Origin: Corylus avellana
Taxonomy: Eukaryota > Streptophyta > Magnoliopsida > Fagales > Betulaceae
Direction of reading: 5' to 3'
Assembly: GCF_901000735.1 (NCBI RefSeq)
Contig: NC_081543.1
Location: 32,944,771-33,008,770, forward strand
Length of the DNA: 64,000 bases
Part shown: piece after piece, positions 11,437 through 24,080 of the stretch
Layout of the letters: each line of letters starts with the position of its first letter
How positions within the stretch are numbered: the stretch's first letter is position 1
The notes under the pieces: generated by a model
The model's database searches: none
Told to the model about the DNA's origin: nothing
The model's input: the letters and a program-made list of their open reading frames with translations, nothing else
Position numbers and translations under genes: made by a program

Positions 11437-14400
11437 GTTGCTTCTTTTTTTCTTTTTTTCTTTTTTCTGACTTGCAATTCTGAGTTTGGAATTTGGTGTA
11501 CATGCAGTGTGGTCTGTTGTTCTCTGGGATGGAAATCTTCAAGCTTGTTCCTTCAATTCGGGTTAAACTCTAGCTGCCACACTGGACCTCTCTTTCCTCC
11601 TAAAAGAAAATGCCTCCCTAAAGAGTTCAATGTAGCATGCTCTTCTTCCCCTTCTTCTGGTATGTTTACTTTTCTTCTCTATTCTATGAATGTATGTTTT
11701 AGAACCATAGCCCAATTCAATTAATGTATCATTGTTTGCATTGGGTTTTCTAGAACACTGAAATTCAAGTAGTAATGCCCAAACCAATCCCAATTTACAA
11801 TTTTTCCCCCTCCTATATTTCTTGTTTGTATATTGAAATGGATATGCTTATTATATATGAGGACTTTTGTGCATTGTCATCCAAAATGCCAAACACAAAA
11901 AATAAAGAAAACGAAAAAACAAAGCTAAAATTATGAACGAATTCCGAAATGATTTGCTACGGGAAAAAGTTACCAATTTCCTCACTAATTTACTGGATTT
12001 GAAGAACCAACGAAAAAAAAAAAAAAAAAACTATTTTATATCCTATAAAATTGATCCAAAAGAGAAAAATAGGAGAGGGTGTTTATAAAGGGGCTTCTCC
12101 TAAAATGCTATCTAATAATGTTACAAAGTGACTGGTGTGTCTGGAAGTTTAATCTGAGTGTAAGAAGAAATTCAAGTAGTAGAAATTTATTTATGCTGTT
12201 GTTTTGTGGCTGTTAGACATCACAATTTTCTGATTGAATTGTGGACAACAATGGGACAAACTGTTAGTGGTTGACTGAAGCTCTAAACTAAGCAAGTACT
12301 AATACATATTGGTTGCATTAATGCTAGTCTTGTACGATTTATGTCATAGCAAATGGGTGGGATGATGCTTGGAAATTACTTTATACTCATCTAGACGCCA
12401 ATATCTGTCAATACATATTGGTTGGATCAATGCTAGTCTCGTATGATTTATGTCATAGCAAACGGGTGGGATGATGCTTGGAAATTATTTTATACTCATC
12501 TAGACGCCAATATCTGTCATGCTATCAAAGAAATGCTTTATCATATCTGTGATTCAGCTTGCCCCTTCAATAGACACCCTATATTGTTGTTTTAAGGATT
12601 CAAATCTTATAAGGTTCAACTGGGGATTTTATGATATCTTGGTGCCTGTTTTAGTATGACCATTGCTGGTTTACCTGTACAAGCTATTTTAGTGTTGTCA
12701 GCCCTGCTGTTGTATGCCTATTGTAGTATTGGTACCTCTGCTCACTATGGATTTTTTCCCAATGTTTGGACTCCATGTCATGAGTCATCTATTTGCATCT
12801 GCTTCTTAACCTTGTTATCTTCGGGACTTGTGAAATTTTTCCCTTTGGAAAATCAAGTAATTGTCGAACAATGGATTACTATCCTGATGTTTCACTCCAT
12901 GATTGGAGACATGTGGGAGCTTCCTCTAATATCTCATCTTATTTGTATTTCCAGATCCACTTTTGGTTAAGGCTGCAAGAGGAGAACCTGTAAGACGACC
13001 TCCAGCATGGATGATGCGCCAGGCGGGAAGGTATATGGCTGTTTATAGAAAGCTTGCCGAGAAATATCCATCCTTCAGAGAGAGGTCAGAGACAACTGAT
13101 CTCATTGTTGAAATCTCTTTGCAGCCTTGGGAAGCTTTCCATCCTGATGGAGTGATTATCTTCTCTGACATACTGACCCCTCTACCTGCCTTTGGTGTCC
13201 CATTCGACATAGAAGAAGTAAGGGGTCCTGTTATCCAGTCACCTATTCGTTCTGAAGAGGGACTGAAGGCTCTGCATCCCATTGACTTAGAGAAAGTTCA
13301 TTTTGTGGGGGAATCCCTTAGGATATTGCGCCAGGAGGTAACTCCGATATTCATAACATGCCTAGGAAGAATGCCAATAGTACTGTTTAGTATTAGTTTT
13401 AAATGTTATGCTTCTCTAAGTTCTTCAACTATTTACTTGTTCTTCTATGTAGGTTGGTGGACATGCTGCTGTTTTAGGTTTTGTAGGAGCACCTTGGACA
13501 ATAGCTACATATATAGTGGAAGGGGGTACAACGCGTACTTATACAACCATAAAGAGCATGTGCCATACTGCCCCACATGTATTGAGAGCTCTTCTTTCTC
13601 ATTTGACACGGGCAATATCAGACTACATTATTTTCCAAGTGCAGTCTGGGGCTCATTGCATACAAATTTTTGATTCATGGGGCGGGCAACTACCACCTGA
13701 TATGTGGGAAAGCTGGTCAAGGCCTTATATTGAAGAGGTGAGTTAGAATAACTATGGTTTCACTGTTGTAGCTCTATATGGAACTGATTATGTTAAACTG
13801 GGCACTGTAAACCTTTCTTACATCTAGCACTATGATATCATGACTTCTTGTGCTCCTTTTTCACCTTGTGGGTATTTCGCTTCATCTCATTGTTTGCTTT
13901 GTTGAGAAAGCAATAAATTCAATGCATAAAAGCACTGGAGCAAAGCTTTATGCCCCGATTCGTGTTCCCTTCCTTCTTAGTTTATTGTTTCACTTGGTTG
14001 CCATGATATGCATAAGTGTGAAGTTTCAATTCTAATTTGTTAATATATCATATGAAGAATATTGTTCAATTTGCAGTTCATGAAGATTGTAGAGCACAAT
14101 TTGTTACATGTGAAGAGTGATTGAAAGATGAAGAACATCGCCTATCTGTTGTTTCCTTGTTACTTTTCTTTTTTATGAAATATACGAGTGATATCTACAT
14201 GCTTTTAGCATGTTATACTTGACAAAATTGCAGGATTTGTCTTTTTTTTTTTCTTCTTCTTTTTTTTTTTTTTTTTTCATTTTGGTGACAGAAGTATGAT
14301 TTGGATAAGTTTACACAGTTTCTTCTTTCTCCTTGCAATTCATTGGTTTTGTAAAATTGCAGATTGTAAGTACAGTAAAGAATAAATGTCCTCAAACACC

Positions 14401-15386
14401 ACTTGTTCTCTACATCAATGGAAATGGTGGCCTTCTTGAGCGTATGAAAGGGACTGGTGTGGATGTGGTTGGGCTTGACTGGACAGTAGACATGCAAGAT
14501 GGGAGGAAACGATTAGGTGGGGAGATCAGTGTACAGGGCAATGTCGACCCTGCTTACTTATTTTCTCCTCTACCTGCTCTGACAGAAGAAATTCAAAGGT
14601 TTGTGACAAAATTTTCTGATCAAATTTCCTTCACCGCTAACTCATTCTGGCATGTTATTGACTTAGAGCCATCTCTGATCTTTTGTATGTGATGGCCACA
14701 GGCTTTCCTGTTTGTCTTCCATTGCATAAGATTTTATAGATGGGACCTTTCTACTCATTCAATAAAAAAGAGTTGAATAGGCATATAAAGCCATTGAAAT
14801 TGGTGAACAATGAAGCTGTTGTCCCACACAGGGCAGATAAAAGATTTTAATTGCTTGGAAAATTTTATTAATGAAAAATTCTAATGGACATCTACTTGAC
14901 TCTGCAAGTATGAACTGGTCGAGTCTTTTTATTTCATACATTGAAAAAACCAGTGTAACAAGGGCACCATGGGTGTCATTTTCTAACATAATTGCTATGT
15001 GTTAAGACTTTGCAACATCAGAGAAATGTATCTGGCATAATGACATCTACAAGGTGTCTGACTTGACATAAAATAATGGCTAAAATGGGAGTATGAGTTC
15101 ATGTAGATGATTCTGGCATGGGTGATTAATCTTATACTTTTGGTGGTTGTTGAAATTAAAACTAAAATTCAGTTTCGAACTTGTATGATAATTGAACTGA
15201 CATAATTTGTTTCTCAGGGTTGTGAAGTGCGCAGGTCGAAAGGGGCACATTCTTAATTTAGGGCACGGTGTTCTCGTTGGGACCCCTGAAGAAGCCGTTG
15301 CACATTTTTTTGAAGTTGCAAGAAGCTTGAATTTTGATGCATCTTTTCAAGATCAACCAGTGGAGGATTCTAAATTGGTAGTTTGA
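11376..15386 (+). CDS. UROD: Uroporphyrinogen III decarboxylase, plastid type, six exons
   Basis: Coding exons read from GT/AG sites and frame continuity: 11376-11398, 11508-11659, 12955-13337, 13453-13737, 14363-14598, 15218-15386. They total 1248 bases (415 residues) with all phases consistent. The enzyme decarboxylates the four acetate side chains of uroporphyrinogen III to give coproporphyrinogen III in heme and chlorophyll synthesis. Residues 1-58 look like a chloroplast transit peptide (Ser-rich, basic, few acids). The catalytic core begins at D59. The active-site block WMMRQAGRY has R80 and R84; FSDIL contains the expected catalytic D130; Y206 and H376 (LNLGHG) match known active-site positions. 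The plant hallmark [20 protein letters not shown] is intact. Introns contain a 109-bp tandem duplication (12301-12518) and T-rich tracts. It is convergent with the GEM-like gene, with 380 bases between the two stop codons. Confidence 0.95.
11405..11433. repeat. (CT)n microsatellite in UROD intron 1
   Basis: An uninterrupted CT run begins six bases after the exon 1 donor site at 11399. Another CT-rich tract precedes the start codon (11331-11362), so this 5' region is polypyrimidine-rich on the coding strand. Confidence 0.9.
12301..12518. repeat. 109-bp tandem duplication in UROD intron 2
   Basis: Copies 12301-12409 and 12410-12518 differ at only a handful of positions. Both start AATACATATTGGTTG and end GACGCCAATATCTGTC. 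They lie well inside the intron and do not touch splice sites. Confidence 0.9.
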
Positions 15387-15766
15387 GGATGATATTCATT
15401 TAGCAAATTAGCACAAGCCAGCTGTTTTGTTTTAGTAATTGGATTTTTGTTAATTCACACCTTATTCTATTCCTTTGGCTCCCATGCTTAATCTCACATT
15501 AGCTCTGAGGCTCTGTACATTCTTGTGGGTGAGTCTAGCAGGTATAATGAGATTTTTTTTTTTTTTTTGGTGTGTCAAACAAAAAGAAACCATGGAAGAC
15601 TCTAAGAAGCAAACTGCCAACCAAGTAGTGGTTGGACATTATTAAAAAATTACAGCAAACTACAACACGTTTAACGGTCCAGATTTAATTCACCATTTAT
15701 GTCAAAAGCATACAAAGTACGCACTATATCAAGCGCTTAAACCCGTGAAATGCTTCTAGAAGATTC

Positions 15767-17270
15767 TCAAAACCGCCGCAAAGCCTCTGTTAGATTCTTG
15801 AGTGCCTTGTCATATGATACAAATCCCATGAACCACAGGTCATGACCATCCCTTGTGACAATCTGGATGTACTTTTCTGAAGGGTTCGATCTATTAGCAG
15901 AAGGATTGACTCCTCCCAACTGATCAAGCTGCACAACAATCTAGACATCTACCAAAAACGTTAAAATATAATTTCTAGCATTACTTGCTTCGAAAAAAAA
16001 GAAGTGAAAAAGAAATATCTGTAATACCACCTTGTAGTAGATCCACTCTGGGTGGCCTGGGGAGGGATAATAACATAGGGGTTGGTCACTGCAAAAGGCA
16101 AGTCTTTTGGTGGATAAGTAGAGTGTTCCGATGACAGGCCCAGAGGAAGTAGAGAAATAACAGGCATATGACTTTGAGAGCTTCTCTCCGGGCACACTAT
16201 TAAATATTTGCCGGAAAATGTGATCATGCCCTCCTTCGGCGAGTATCTTTGTCCCCTGAGCAAGCCTTGCCATTGCTGCATCCGTCACACTAGGACTTGT
16301 TCTCACTGTACTTACAAATCATTCAAATTATATTTTTATATGAAAAACCCATTTGGAAAATACAAGAATCGAGTGCGAAGTGTAAAGAACTCAAATACAA
16401 ATTTTGTGACTAAGTTAAACCCCACAATACTCATCATTTAGTATTAACCATTTTGTTCACTTATTGATTTACCTACCATTCTCGTTTTTCATTTCTTGAC
16501 ATGCCTCGACTCCTCAATTTGGCCGAAGGATGGTTCGGCCACCCTTCATTTGGCCAAAGGGAGTGGCTCCACTACATCGTTTTTTTTTTTTTTTTTTTAA
16601 AATAAAAAAACATTCTTTAAGTTTTTTGTTTTTATTTTATTAAGGGTATTTTTTTTCATTTGACGGTCATTAACAAATTTTTGGTAGTCGGGGGATATTG
16701 TCAAGGATCTGGATTCTAGGGTTAGTGAAAAACAGCCATATATCTACAGTAGAAATTTTTTATTGGCCCACCCAAATGTAATCGATGTTTTTTTAACTCA
16801 CAAACTCATGCCGTTTAACCAAACAACAAACTTTCTCTTTTCTTTTATGTAACTTCACCCCTTTTGATTGAGCAAACCCTCGTATATAACTAACTAAATA
16901 CTAAAAGTAAACAAATAAAAATATTCTTAAGTGAAAAAAAAAAAAACAAAAATACTCTTAAAATATAACTAAGTGAATTCTCTCTAGCTGATTTCCAGTT
17001 CAAATGAATCGGACGGAGAGAATCCTCTTCCTTGACAAATCCTCTAGGAGAAATGCTAAAAATCCCATGGGAACTAGCTTTTGGAAAAAAAAAATTAGGA
17101 TGTGTAGGACTTCTCACCCTCGTGGAACCACACTAAGCTCAGGCACTAAACAATCACAGAATGAAGTTCCAAGCCCGGAACTGGAGGCCCCGCTTCTGCC
17201 CAGAACGACCATCGCTCGCCTTTGAGACCATCAATCTTGCCGAAGATCCCAACCACCTCGGCAGGTATCC

Positions 17271-17312
<42 letters not shown>

Positions 17313-17822
17313 ATTTGATTTGGGGTTTTTTGGTTCTGATGTTTTGTTCTAGTTATGAGTGCAAAATTGTGTTAGCGAAGAAGATAATTGATTTGTGTTG
17401 GAGAATCTTTACCCCTCTGAGTAAGATCACAATTTTGTGTGTTTGCAGGCGGTTTTGTTTGGGTAAGAGCAATTGCCATTCAGTAATGGGATAAAGCTTC
17501 AAATTCTGTTATTTTTGGAGTAAAAAGGAAAAAAATTGCAAATAACTAAGAGGCACTCACGGTGATGCCAGACATTGTCGGCCATGACCTCTGCTTTTCT
17601 TGTGACAACCTCGGCCTTCTTCCCACACCGACTCAACGCGTCAATCACCTTCTCCATCGGACCTGTAACAATAAAAATACTTTCTCTACTAAGAAGAAAA
17701 AGAAAATAAAAAAAACCCATGACAATATTAATAAACCAGGAAATTATTAAGAACTCACGCTTGCCGGATGAGGAATCTGACGATGTGGGCACAGGGGAGA
17801 TGCTGATGTAAGGGTTATTCAT
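15767..17822 (-). CDS. GEM-like protein, GRAM domain (GEM-like 4/5 type), four exons
   Basis: Exons on the minus strand: 17822-17759, 17662-17561, 16305-16031, 15940-15767. They total 615 bases and 204 residues, with GT/AG sites and phases agreeing throughout. The protein begins MNNPYISISPVPTSSDSSSG, then GKRPMEKVIDALSRCGKKAE and ADNVWHH (to residue 55), then the GRAM domain from about residue 74. GRAM blocks seen are AEGGHDHIFRQ, PGEKLSKSYACY, GTLYLSTKRLAFCSD, CYYPSPGHPEWIYYK, and the C-terminal YIQIVTRDGHDLWFMGF. Family knowledge: GRAM domains bind phosphoinositides or proteins; GEM itself affects GLABRA2 expression and cell division, and close homologues are often ABA- or stress-responsive. 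The function here is inferred from family only. Confidence 0.9.
16490..16715. repeat. MULE arm remnant inside GEM-like intron 2
   Basis: GGCCGAA/GGCCACCC motifs followed by a poly-T tract, then sequence resembling the right arm of the 9963 element (AAGGGTATTTTTTTTCATTT then GGGGGATATTGTCAAGG). Only one arm is recognisable. Confidence 0.4.
17161..17264 (+). other. Possible orphan first exon or gene fragment inside GEM-like intron 2
   Basis: An ATG at 17161 opens a frame reading MKFQARNWRPRFCPERPSLA then FETINLAEDPNHLG, with coding-like composition, ending at a good donor (GCAG/GTATCC after 17264). A possible acceptor at 17448/17449 would continue in frame for only about 15 codons before a stop. 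It lies on the strand opposite the host gene, before a (CT)n run. I do not recognise the protein; it may be a captured or decayed gene piece, or chance. Confidence 0.3.
17275..17308. repeat. (CT)n microsatellite
   Basis: Nearly pure CT dinucleotide run within GEM-like intron 2. Confidence 0.9.
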
Positions 17823-17915
17823 TTTGTTGTTGTAGTTGATATGGCGTTTAGTTTGATCGTCGGAGAATTTTGTAGTAATCCGATGGCGCTAAGCGGAAGG
17901 GCCGTCGCTCAACGG

Positions 17916-17934
17916 ATATATATATATATATATA
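17916..17934 (-). promoter_or_regulatory. Candidate TATA region of the GEM-like gene
   Basis: An alternating AT run about 95-110 bases upstream of the minus-strand ATG (17822) would give a 5' UTR of roughly 65-70 bases. It could equally be a simple microsatellite. Confidence 0.4.
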
Positions 17935-18267
17935 GACTATAGTTGAAGTGATAAGCTGAGTCACTGGGAATCAAGTAAAAAGAGTTGATCTCTTTGAGAC
18001 GGCAATGGCGGCGATGCAAAGAACAAAAGCCAAAAAGCAAACTGGAAACAACTGAATATGTTCCCCACGGACCTTTTAACTACAATGTTCTCCATTACAA
18101 AATAAAATAATAAAAGAAAACCAAAAACCTAGTTGAATTCTAGTTCATAAAAAAAAAAAATAAAAAAATAAAAAAGCGATGAAAGATTCGGAGTGGCTTT
18201 TTTAAAAAAAAAAAAAAAAAAAAAAAAGGGAATTTTGACATTCTTTCAATTGAAAGATAGATACACT

Positions 18268-18514
18268 AAAGAGTTTGTTTGGAATTGCGTTTGAGAAATA
18301 GAGCTTTTAAGTTAAAAAAAAAAAAAAAAAAAAAATTGAGCAAAATCTTTATTTTTAAGTTTTTTCCAAAAATGCGTTCTGACCATTTTTAAACTTTTTA
18401 AATCCTTAAAAGCGCTTTTATTTTTTTTACCAAACGAATATTTTTTCTTGAAATTGATTTTTTGAGTGTTAAAAGCACTTTTAAGCATTTCAAACGCAAT
18501 TTCAAACAGACCCT
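18268..18514. mobile_element. hAT-type MITE (GTTTGTTTGG...CAAACAGACCC family)
   Basis: The ends are inverted: GAGTTTGTTTGGAATTGCGT against the complement of ACGCAATTTCAAACAGACCC. The arms pair inward (GCTTTTAAG, AAAGCGCTTTT). Copies of the same family are at 22338-22576 and 60884-61133; no coding capacity. Confidence 0.65.
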
Positions 18515-18662
18515 AAATTAATACTTTTTAAAGTTCAAAAATATGAATGCAAAGTAATGAAAAATGAACGGTAGTAAGTGAAGTTTTTTCATATAAAAAA
18601 ATAATATTAATGTTGCTGTCTCAATTAACCTTTAGATATCTTGAATGCAAGATATTATAATT

Positions 18663-18791
18663 TATTATTTTTTTTTTTTTTAACATGTTCACACAAGGGA
18701 GGAATGAAAAAGAGATATTCGAACTAATAACTTCCGTTTCATGAGACGTGATTCACAACTGATTGAATTATTCCTTAAAGATCGATTAGAC
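18663..18791 (-). mobile_element. tRNA-derived SINE, minus strand
   Basis: On the minus strand a box A-like segment (GGAATAATTCAATCAGTTG) is followed by a box B match (AGTTCGAATA) and a 3' poly(A), seen as poly-T at 18667-18681. ATTATAATT flanks it at 18654-18662 and 18792-18800, a plausible TSD. It shares body sequence with the SINEs at 45981 and 61402. Confidence 0.7.
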
Positions 18792-18800
18792 ATTATAATT

Positions 18801-18857
18801 CTATTTGACAAAATTGATGTGATACTTTTATCTGACCCTTAAATTAATCAATTGTTG

Positions 18858-18893
<36 letters not shown>

Positions 18894-20206
18894 ATTAATT
18901 TAGAGAGCCGCATCAACATTATTAAACAATTAAAGAATACAAATATAGCATCTATCATTACTCTATTATATTATGGTCAAAAGTTTTTGAAGAATGGGAA
19001 TTTGAGGAGTTTGAGTGTTTTGGAATAAGAAAACAAAGTGCTTAGGAATATACTTTTTCAAAAATATTCGGTGCGTCCCACTAGAACCTGCCCCTTTGCA
19101 AAACAACCTAATGAGAATTTTTTTTTTTTTTGAAGGGGACCTAATGACAACTTAATTAGATAGTGATGGTTAAAAAAAGCTTCATAAACTTAAATAAATA
19201 AATAAAAAATAAAAAGATAAATGTATTTCTGGTTATTGTGGTTTGTGGTTTTTACAAATAGCTCATTAAGTTTTTTCTTTTTAAATCTTGTTTATATATA
19301 TAGTAATTTTTTTTTATTGTACACTTAGATTGGTACTGATGTTACATATTAACGAATTCTGTCAACTTTTTTAACGACAAGAACTAATTTGTTCTTTTTG
19401 CTAACCCTAGGGAGTGATTAATCATTTTTTAAAACTTAGAGAGTTATTTGTCAAAATTTCAAAGCATAGAGACCAAAAATGCATTTATCCCTATCATTCC
19501 ACCTTAGCTCTGACACATGGAGATATTTTACTTGTTCGGATGAATTATCCTTTTGGCGGGGCGGTTGAATGGGATTATTTCCAACACAATCAAATAAGGA
19601 GCGGTGGTTGACCATTGTATCTTACCTAGACACCGGTGTTATATTTTATGTCCCTCGCAACGTGCAAACCTCACTGTAAATGTGGATGATGTTTATGGAT
19701 TGTGAATTAATTATTAATATTATAATGTACACTTCACCAAGAATGATTTATTCAAAACCCAATGATATTTTTAAAACTATACATTTTTATGCTCATTTTC
19801 AATTAAACTGAGCGTACAACATAGGCTAAGTTTCATTGGTGATTTACTTTCATCGCAGACTTTTGTAAATACTTTTTTACTAGTAAAATATTATTTTTAT
19901 ATATTAGAGGTGCAAGTGCAAAGGTTAAAATTAAAGTTCTTTTGCAATTTTTTTTTTTTTTTTTAAACAAAATTTTACACACGAATTTGAAGGACTTGAG
20001 AGTGAAAAAATATTAGAGGATGTGACTTGAGTAGGTATGGTGTACTTTTGTGAAAATAATAGGTTGGCAGCTGGAAGTGAAGGTAAACCCTAGCCGGAAA
20101 AGTGTAAATAGTAACCTTTGTTTTTTGCTTTCCAGTTGGTGATTGGACCTCATAATTATCTCATGCTTTGCTTACGATTTCATATGTCACGAAAAAAGGG
20201 AAAAAC

Positions 20207-20241
<35 letters not shown>

Positions 20242-20480
20242 TTTTCGTACAATTTGATTAAAAAACATGGACATCACTTTCTTTCTTTTTTTTTTTTATC
20301 TTTTTTCTCTGTAGATGAAAGCATAAAATTACCTAGATCCACAAATTTCGTACCCAACACGGGGTGAACACTGAATGTCACCTTCTGCAATTGTCTGGTG
20401 GTGCAGCGTTTATTTTCCTCATTTGTTGGCATCGACAGATTAGGACTCATGGGAATTTCTTCTCTAAATTGTAGCTTTTT
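18801..20480. other. Intergenic, AT repeats only
   Basis: Contains (TA)n runs at 18861-18891 and 20211-20240 and several poly-T tracts. No frame looks coding and no well-bounded element was recognised. Confidence 0.5.
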
Positions 20481-21660
20481 CTTTTTCTTTTCTTTTCTTT
20501 TTTTGTAATAACATCCATCATCCATTCATTCAAACAAAAAATTACAACAGAGAAACAAATTACAAGCTAAATTAAAAATCCAATCCAGATACTCCTAGCA
20601 CCTCAGTAAACTGGTAAGACTGTAAGAGAGTAGAAAATAGAAAGACACTAGTGAATACAGCCGATTAAAGTAGCACTCATTGATGGATAAAACCATATAG
20701 AGGAAGAAAATCCCTAGAAACTTAAATATTGACAAGTTTCCAAAGAAACCGTGAAGATTAAGTAGAAAAAGAACAGTGAAAAAAAGGTTTCATTCACAAA
20801 CACAGAGTCTGAGGTCCAAACAATTCGGGCTATTTTCAAAAACTCAATCTAGACAGACCACTAGCACCTCTATGAACTGGAAGAATACCCAAAAGGCTGA
20901 AAAAGATACCCTACACAAACACAAAGTTTGAAACCCAACCAATTCGGATTAAACAGAAAGTAACACAACAACATAACATAATGGAAATATATGATAGAAA
21001 GCAAGAAAAATCTAAGTCCAAAAAACAGCAACACAAGTGGCGGAGGCGAAGGCACAGAGGAGCTCCTGCTGGCGCATGAGGGACATGAGCCAGCGAAGGT
21101 TGCCAGGGGGATGTCAGGGAAAGCCAGAAAGGGTCGGCGACAGGGTAGAGTGGCAGAGGAAGGCTGCACATGCTACGTAGGGCGCGACCACGCGCCAGCA
21201 CGTGGTGGTCGTACAGTGGCACAGCTGATGGTGGCTAAAAGTTGATAGACCTAGGATCCCAATGGAGCGGCACTTCTTTGGATGTGGCTTCCTGAAATTT
21301 ACAGATTTGATTTGAAAAATTCAAATCCAAAAACTTTAAAAAGTTTGCAGATCCAGGGTGGAGGACGATGGTTTGATGCTGAAGCCAAGCGACTAGCAGT
21401 GGAGAATGGGCTGGTGGTGCTTTTGGACAAAGATAGGATCTTCAAAGAGGCAAATAGGACCTCTGAGGAGGCAGATTGGATCTCTGAAGAGGCAGATAAG
21501 ACCTCCGAAGAGGCGACAAGAAGGGTAGGAGAAAGAGGAAGGGGGAAGTAGGGGAAAAGGGTGGGAGGAGGGAGCCGTGACTCCCTTCCCTCTAGATTGC
21601 CGGAGATACAATGGGGTGGTTTTCTCTTCTGTTTTTGGAAGAGAGAGAACATAGCTTTTC
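20480..21660 (-). mobile_element. Probable retroelement remnant (LINE-like, minus strand)
   Basis: The right end, read on the minus strand, starts with CT-rich untranslated-like sequence containing AACAGAAGAGAAAACC. The left end is a T-rich tail (20476-20502) preceding GTAATAACATCC, which fits a 3' poly(A). A short TAGCTTTT occurs at both margins and may be the TSD. Open frames inside are low-complexity, including a degenerate 21-bp tandem repeat encoding TSEEAD-type units at 21448-21515. No reverse transcriptase was seen. Classification is tentative. Confidence 0.4.
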
Positions 21661-22337
21661 TCATTAATAAAAGAATGACTATGTCACACTTTTGAGTTTT
21701 GAGTATGATTGAAGTAATTAGTCATTAAACCAAACCCCGAACGTATAACCCCACTCGCATGAATTGATAATTTACTATTTGTTTGTATTTCTACACTATT
21801 AGGTTTTAGGTTTGCCTAATTCAATGGCTTGTTTTGTAATGTCTTGTTATTGTTGTTGTCCTTCTTTGTGTGTTTATATTCCGCTGTGCTTGTTTTAATT
21901 TGATAATTGCTTAGTTCATTGTTTTGATTATTTGACGATTAGAGGTAGAATACGATCCTAGTAGATCTTTCATACACTATTATTTTTGTTTTTTGCCTTT
22001 TTTTTTTTTTTTTTTTTTTTGGGGAGTTCACCTATTTTTTGGTGTTTTGATCATTTGTAAACCTTTTTCCAATGTGATTAGAAAAAAAATAAAAAATAAA
22101 AAGAGATGTGTTGGTGTCATTCTATATATATATACACCATTGAATATATGGAACCCACAGATTCAATAATGAATTTGCTCAATCTTTTATATGAAGATGG
22201 ACTAGAATTAGGGAAAAGTTGGAGACAAAACATTTCTAAAAAATAAAAATTACCACAACCAAAGCATCTACTAAGTAATAACCATCACATAATACCAAAA
22301 TCATTACATAACGTTCATCACCATTATAATTTAAGTC
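21661..22337. other. Intergenic, no gene recognised
   Basis: A+T-rich, with a 24-base poly-T at about 21997-22020. No coding frame or bounded element found. Confidence 0.4.
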
Positions 22338-22576
22338 TAAATGCATGTTTGAGATTGCGTTTGAGGGTCTTAAAAGTGCATTTAACACTCAAAAATTTCA
22401 TTTGAAGAAAAAAGTACTCGTTGGGTAAAAAAATTAAAAGCGCTTTTAAGAATCTAAAAAACCTAAAAATGGTCAAAACGCACTTTTGACAAAAGCTTAA
22501 AAATGAAACTTTTGCTCAAAAGCTCTTTTTAACTTAAAAGTTCTATTTATAAAATGCAATCCTAAACAAACTCTAA
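22338..22576. mobile_element. hAT-type MITE, second copy
   Basis: Starts AAATGCATGTTTGAGATTGC and ends AATCCTAAACAAACTC; blocks such as AAAAGCGCTTTTAAG and GGTCAAAACGCACTTTTG match the copies at 18268 (reverse orientation) and 60884. Confidence 0.6.
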
Positions 22577-22897
22577 GTCATCATGACTCAATTCACAACC
22601 AACACATAGTAATTAAGTACTAAAAGTACCCTTAGCCCTCTTACGACGAGGTCTACGTATCCCACTGGACCTCTAATACAACCATGTTGCCACGAATGAT
22701 GCGCATAGCACGATACCCTAGTTAATCAATCAAGTGACCCTGGGAGGCTCACTTAATGCAGAAATATCTATTACCACTTCCCTTCAACTAACTCTTAAAA
22801 GAAACTTTTCAAACCTAACCACCAACACTCTTAAACTCTAGAGGTGAACCCTTGTCAATACCTACCCATATGGTAGCACCATTTGGGTAGGTATAAT

Positions 22898-23058
22898 AAA
22901 GAGTAATACTACACATATAACCACATCTTCGCATTTATAGGTGGCTTTTAAAATTATTATTGGATATGAAATGAATTTTTACTGAATTTTAATCCAATTG
23001 TAGTTTTAAAACCAACTATGAGTGTGAAGAAGTGGGAATATGTATAGCATTACTCTTT
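22898..23058. repeat. Foldback MITE (GAGTAATACTACACATA ends)
   Basis: The ends AAAGAGTAATACTACACATA and TATGTATAGCATTACTCTTT are inverted; inner arms carry GTGGCTTTTAAAA-like blocks. Related copies are at 27260-27400, about 28380-28490 and 28547-28702. Confidence 0.65.
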
Positions 23059-24080
23059 TTTAAAACTAGGGTTTTTTCTTGTAAAAAATTATTGCTTTAT
23101 TCCATCTCTAAAACAACTCCAACTCACATACACATACTATAAAGTACACACAAAATTATCACTAACATGTTCTTCATACAAGAAAGACGAGAGAAAATTT
23201 ACCTCCTCAAGTCGATTGGATCTCCAAGCACCAAGAAAAAGGAGTTTTTTCCCTCTCTCTCTAGTTGGAAGAAGCTAGGGTTTTATCACAGGGTTTATAA
23301 AGGCTTATCCCTCGCTTATGCAATTGTTTGGACTCATTTGAGTCACATGTAGAGACGCTCTCATTCAAACAACTTGTATCTCATTCGAATGCTAGAACAT
23401 GCAATAACAAGTGTTGGTAGGGGTGTCCATTGGGCAGCTAAAAACCATCTCGCATCTGCTATTCGACGGTCCGCATGGGTTACGGGTGAATTTTCAACTC
23501 CTAACCCCGAGCATGTGGATACCATATCCACTACTCGCACATATGCTGCAGATAGCGGAATATTAGTATTATTCGACTCCGCCTATATATATATATAGTT
23601 TTGTCTTATAAAACAACGTTCAGTTTTATAAATACATGTATTTCTCAATGTTTCATATTCAATTTTTATTTTCATATTACAGTTTATAGGAATATTTCGT
23701 TCAAAAATAGGATTAAACTCATCTAAAAAAGCTCAAGAAAATATTTTAAAAAAACAAGAGACTCATATAAATTAAGTCTATAATCTATAAACAGTTTTTT
23801 TTTTTTTTTTTTAAAAAAATAATAATAAAAAATAAATCCCAAAAAAGATCCCAAAATGAGCAGCGATTATTGATCACAGGTGGTTAGTACAAACATACCA
23901 TTTGCCCATGTATAGTTATGGCGGATTCCACCTGCTCTGGACGAGAAGACGATTATTAAAATTCATCGTAGGCGACGTGCAAATGCAGATACGAAATAAG
24001 AGTATTATCCGTCCAATATAGTGTGGTTAATTTACTCCCTCGAGAGTTAGGTTTAGGAAATGAACAATTTTAATATGAAA

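Noticed and set aside
12656..12970. 104-codon frame upstream of UROD exon 3
   Set aside because: It lies in intron 2 and runs out of frame into exon 3; the UROD reading frame with GT/AG sites explains the region.
20870..21664. Overlapping open frames on both strands of up to 121 codons
   Set aside because: Low-complexity (Ser/Pro/Leu or Glu/Ala repeats), mutually overlapping, with no recognisable domain; better explained as a retroelement remnant.
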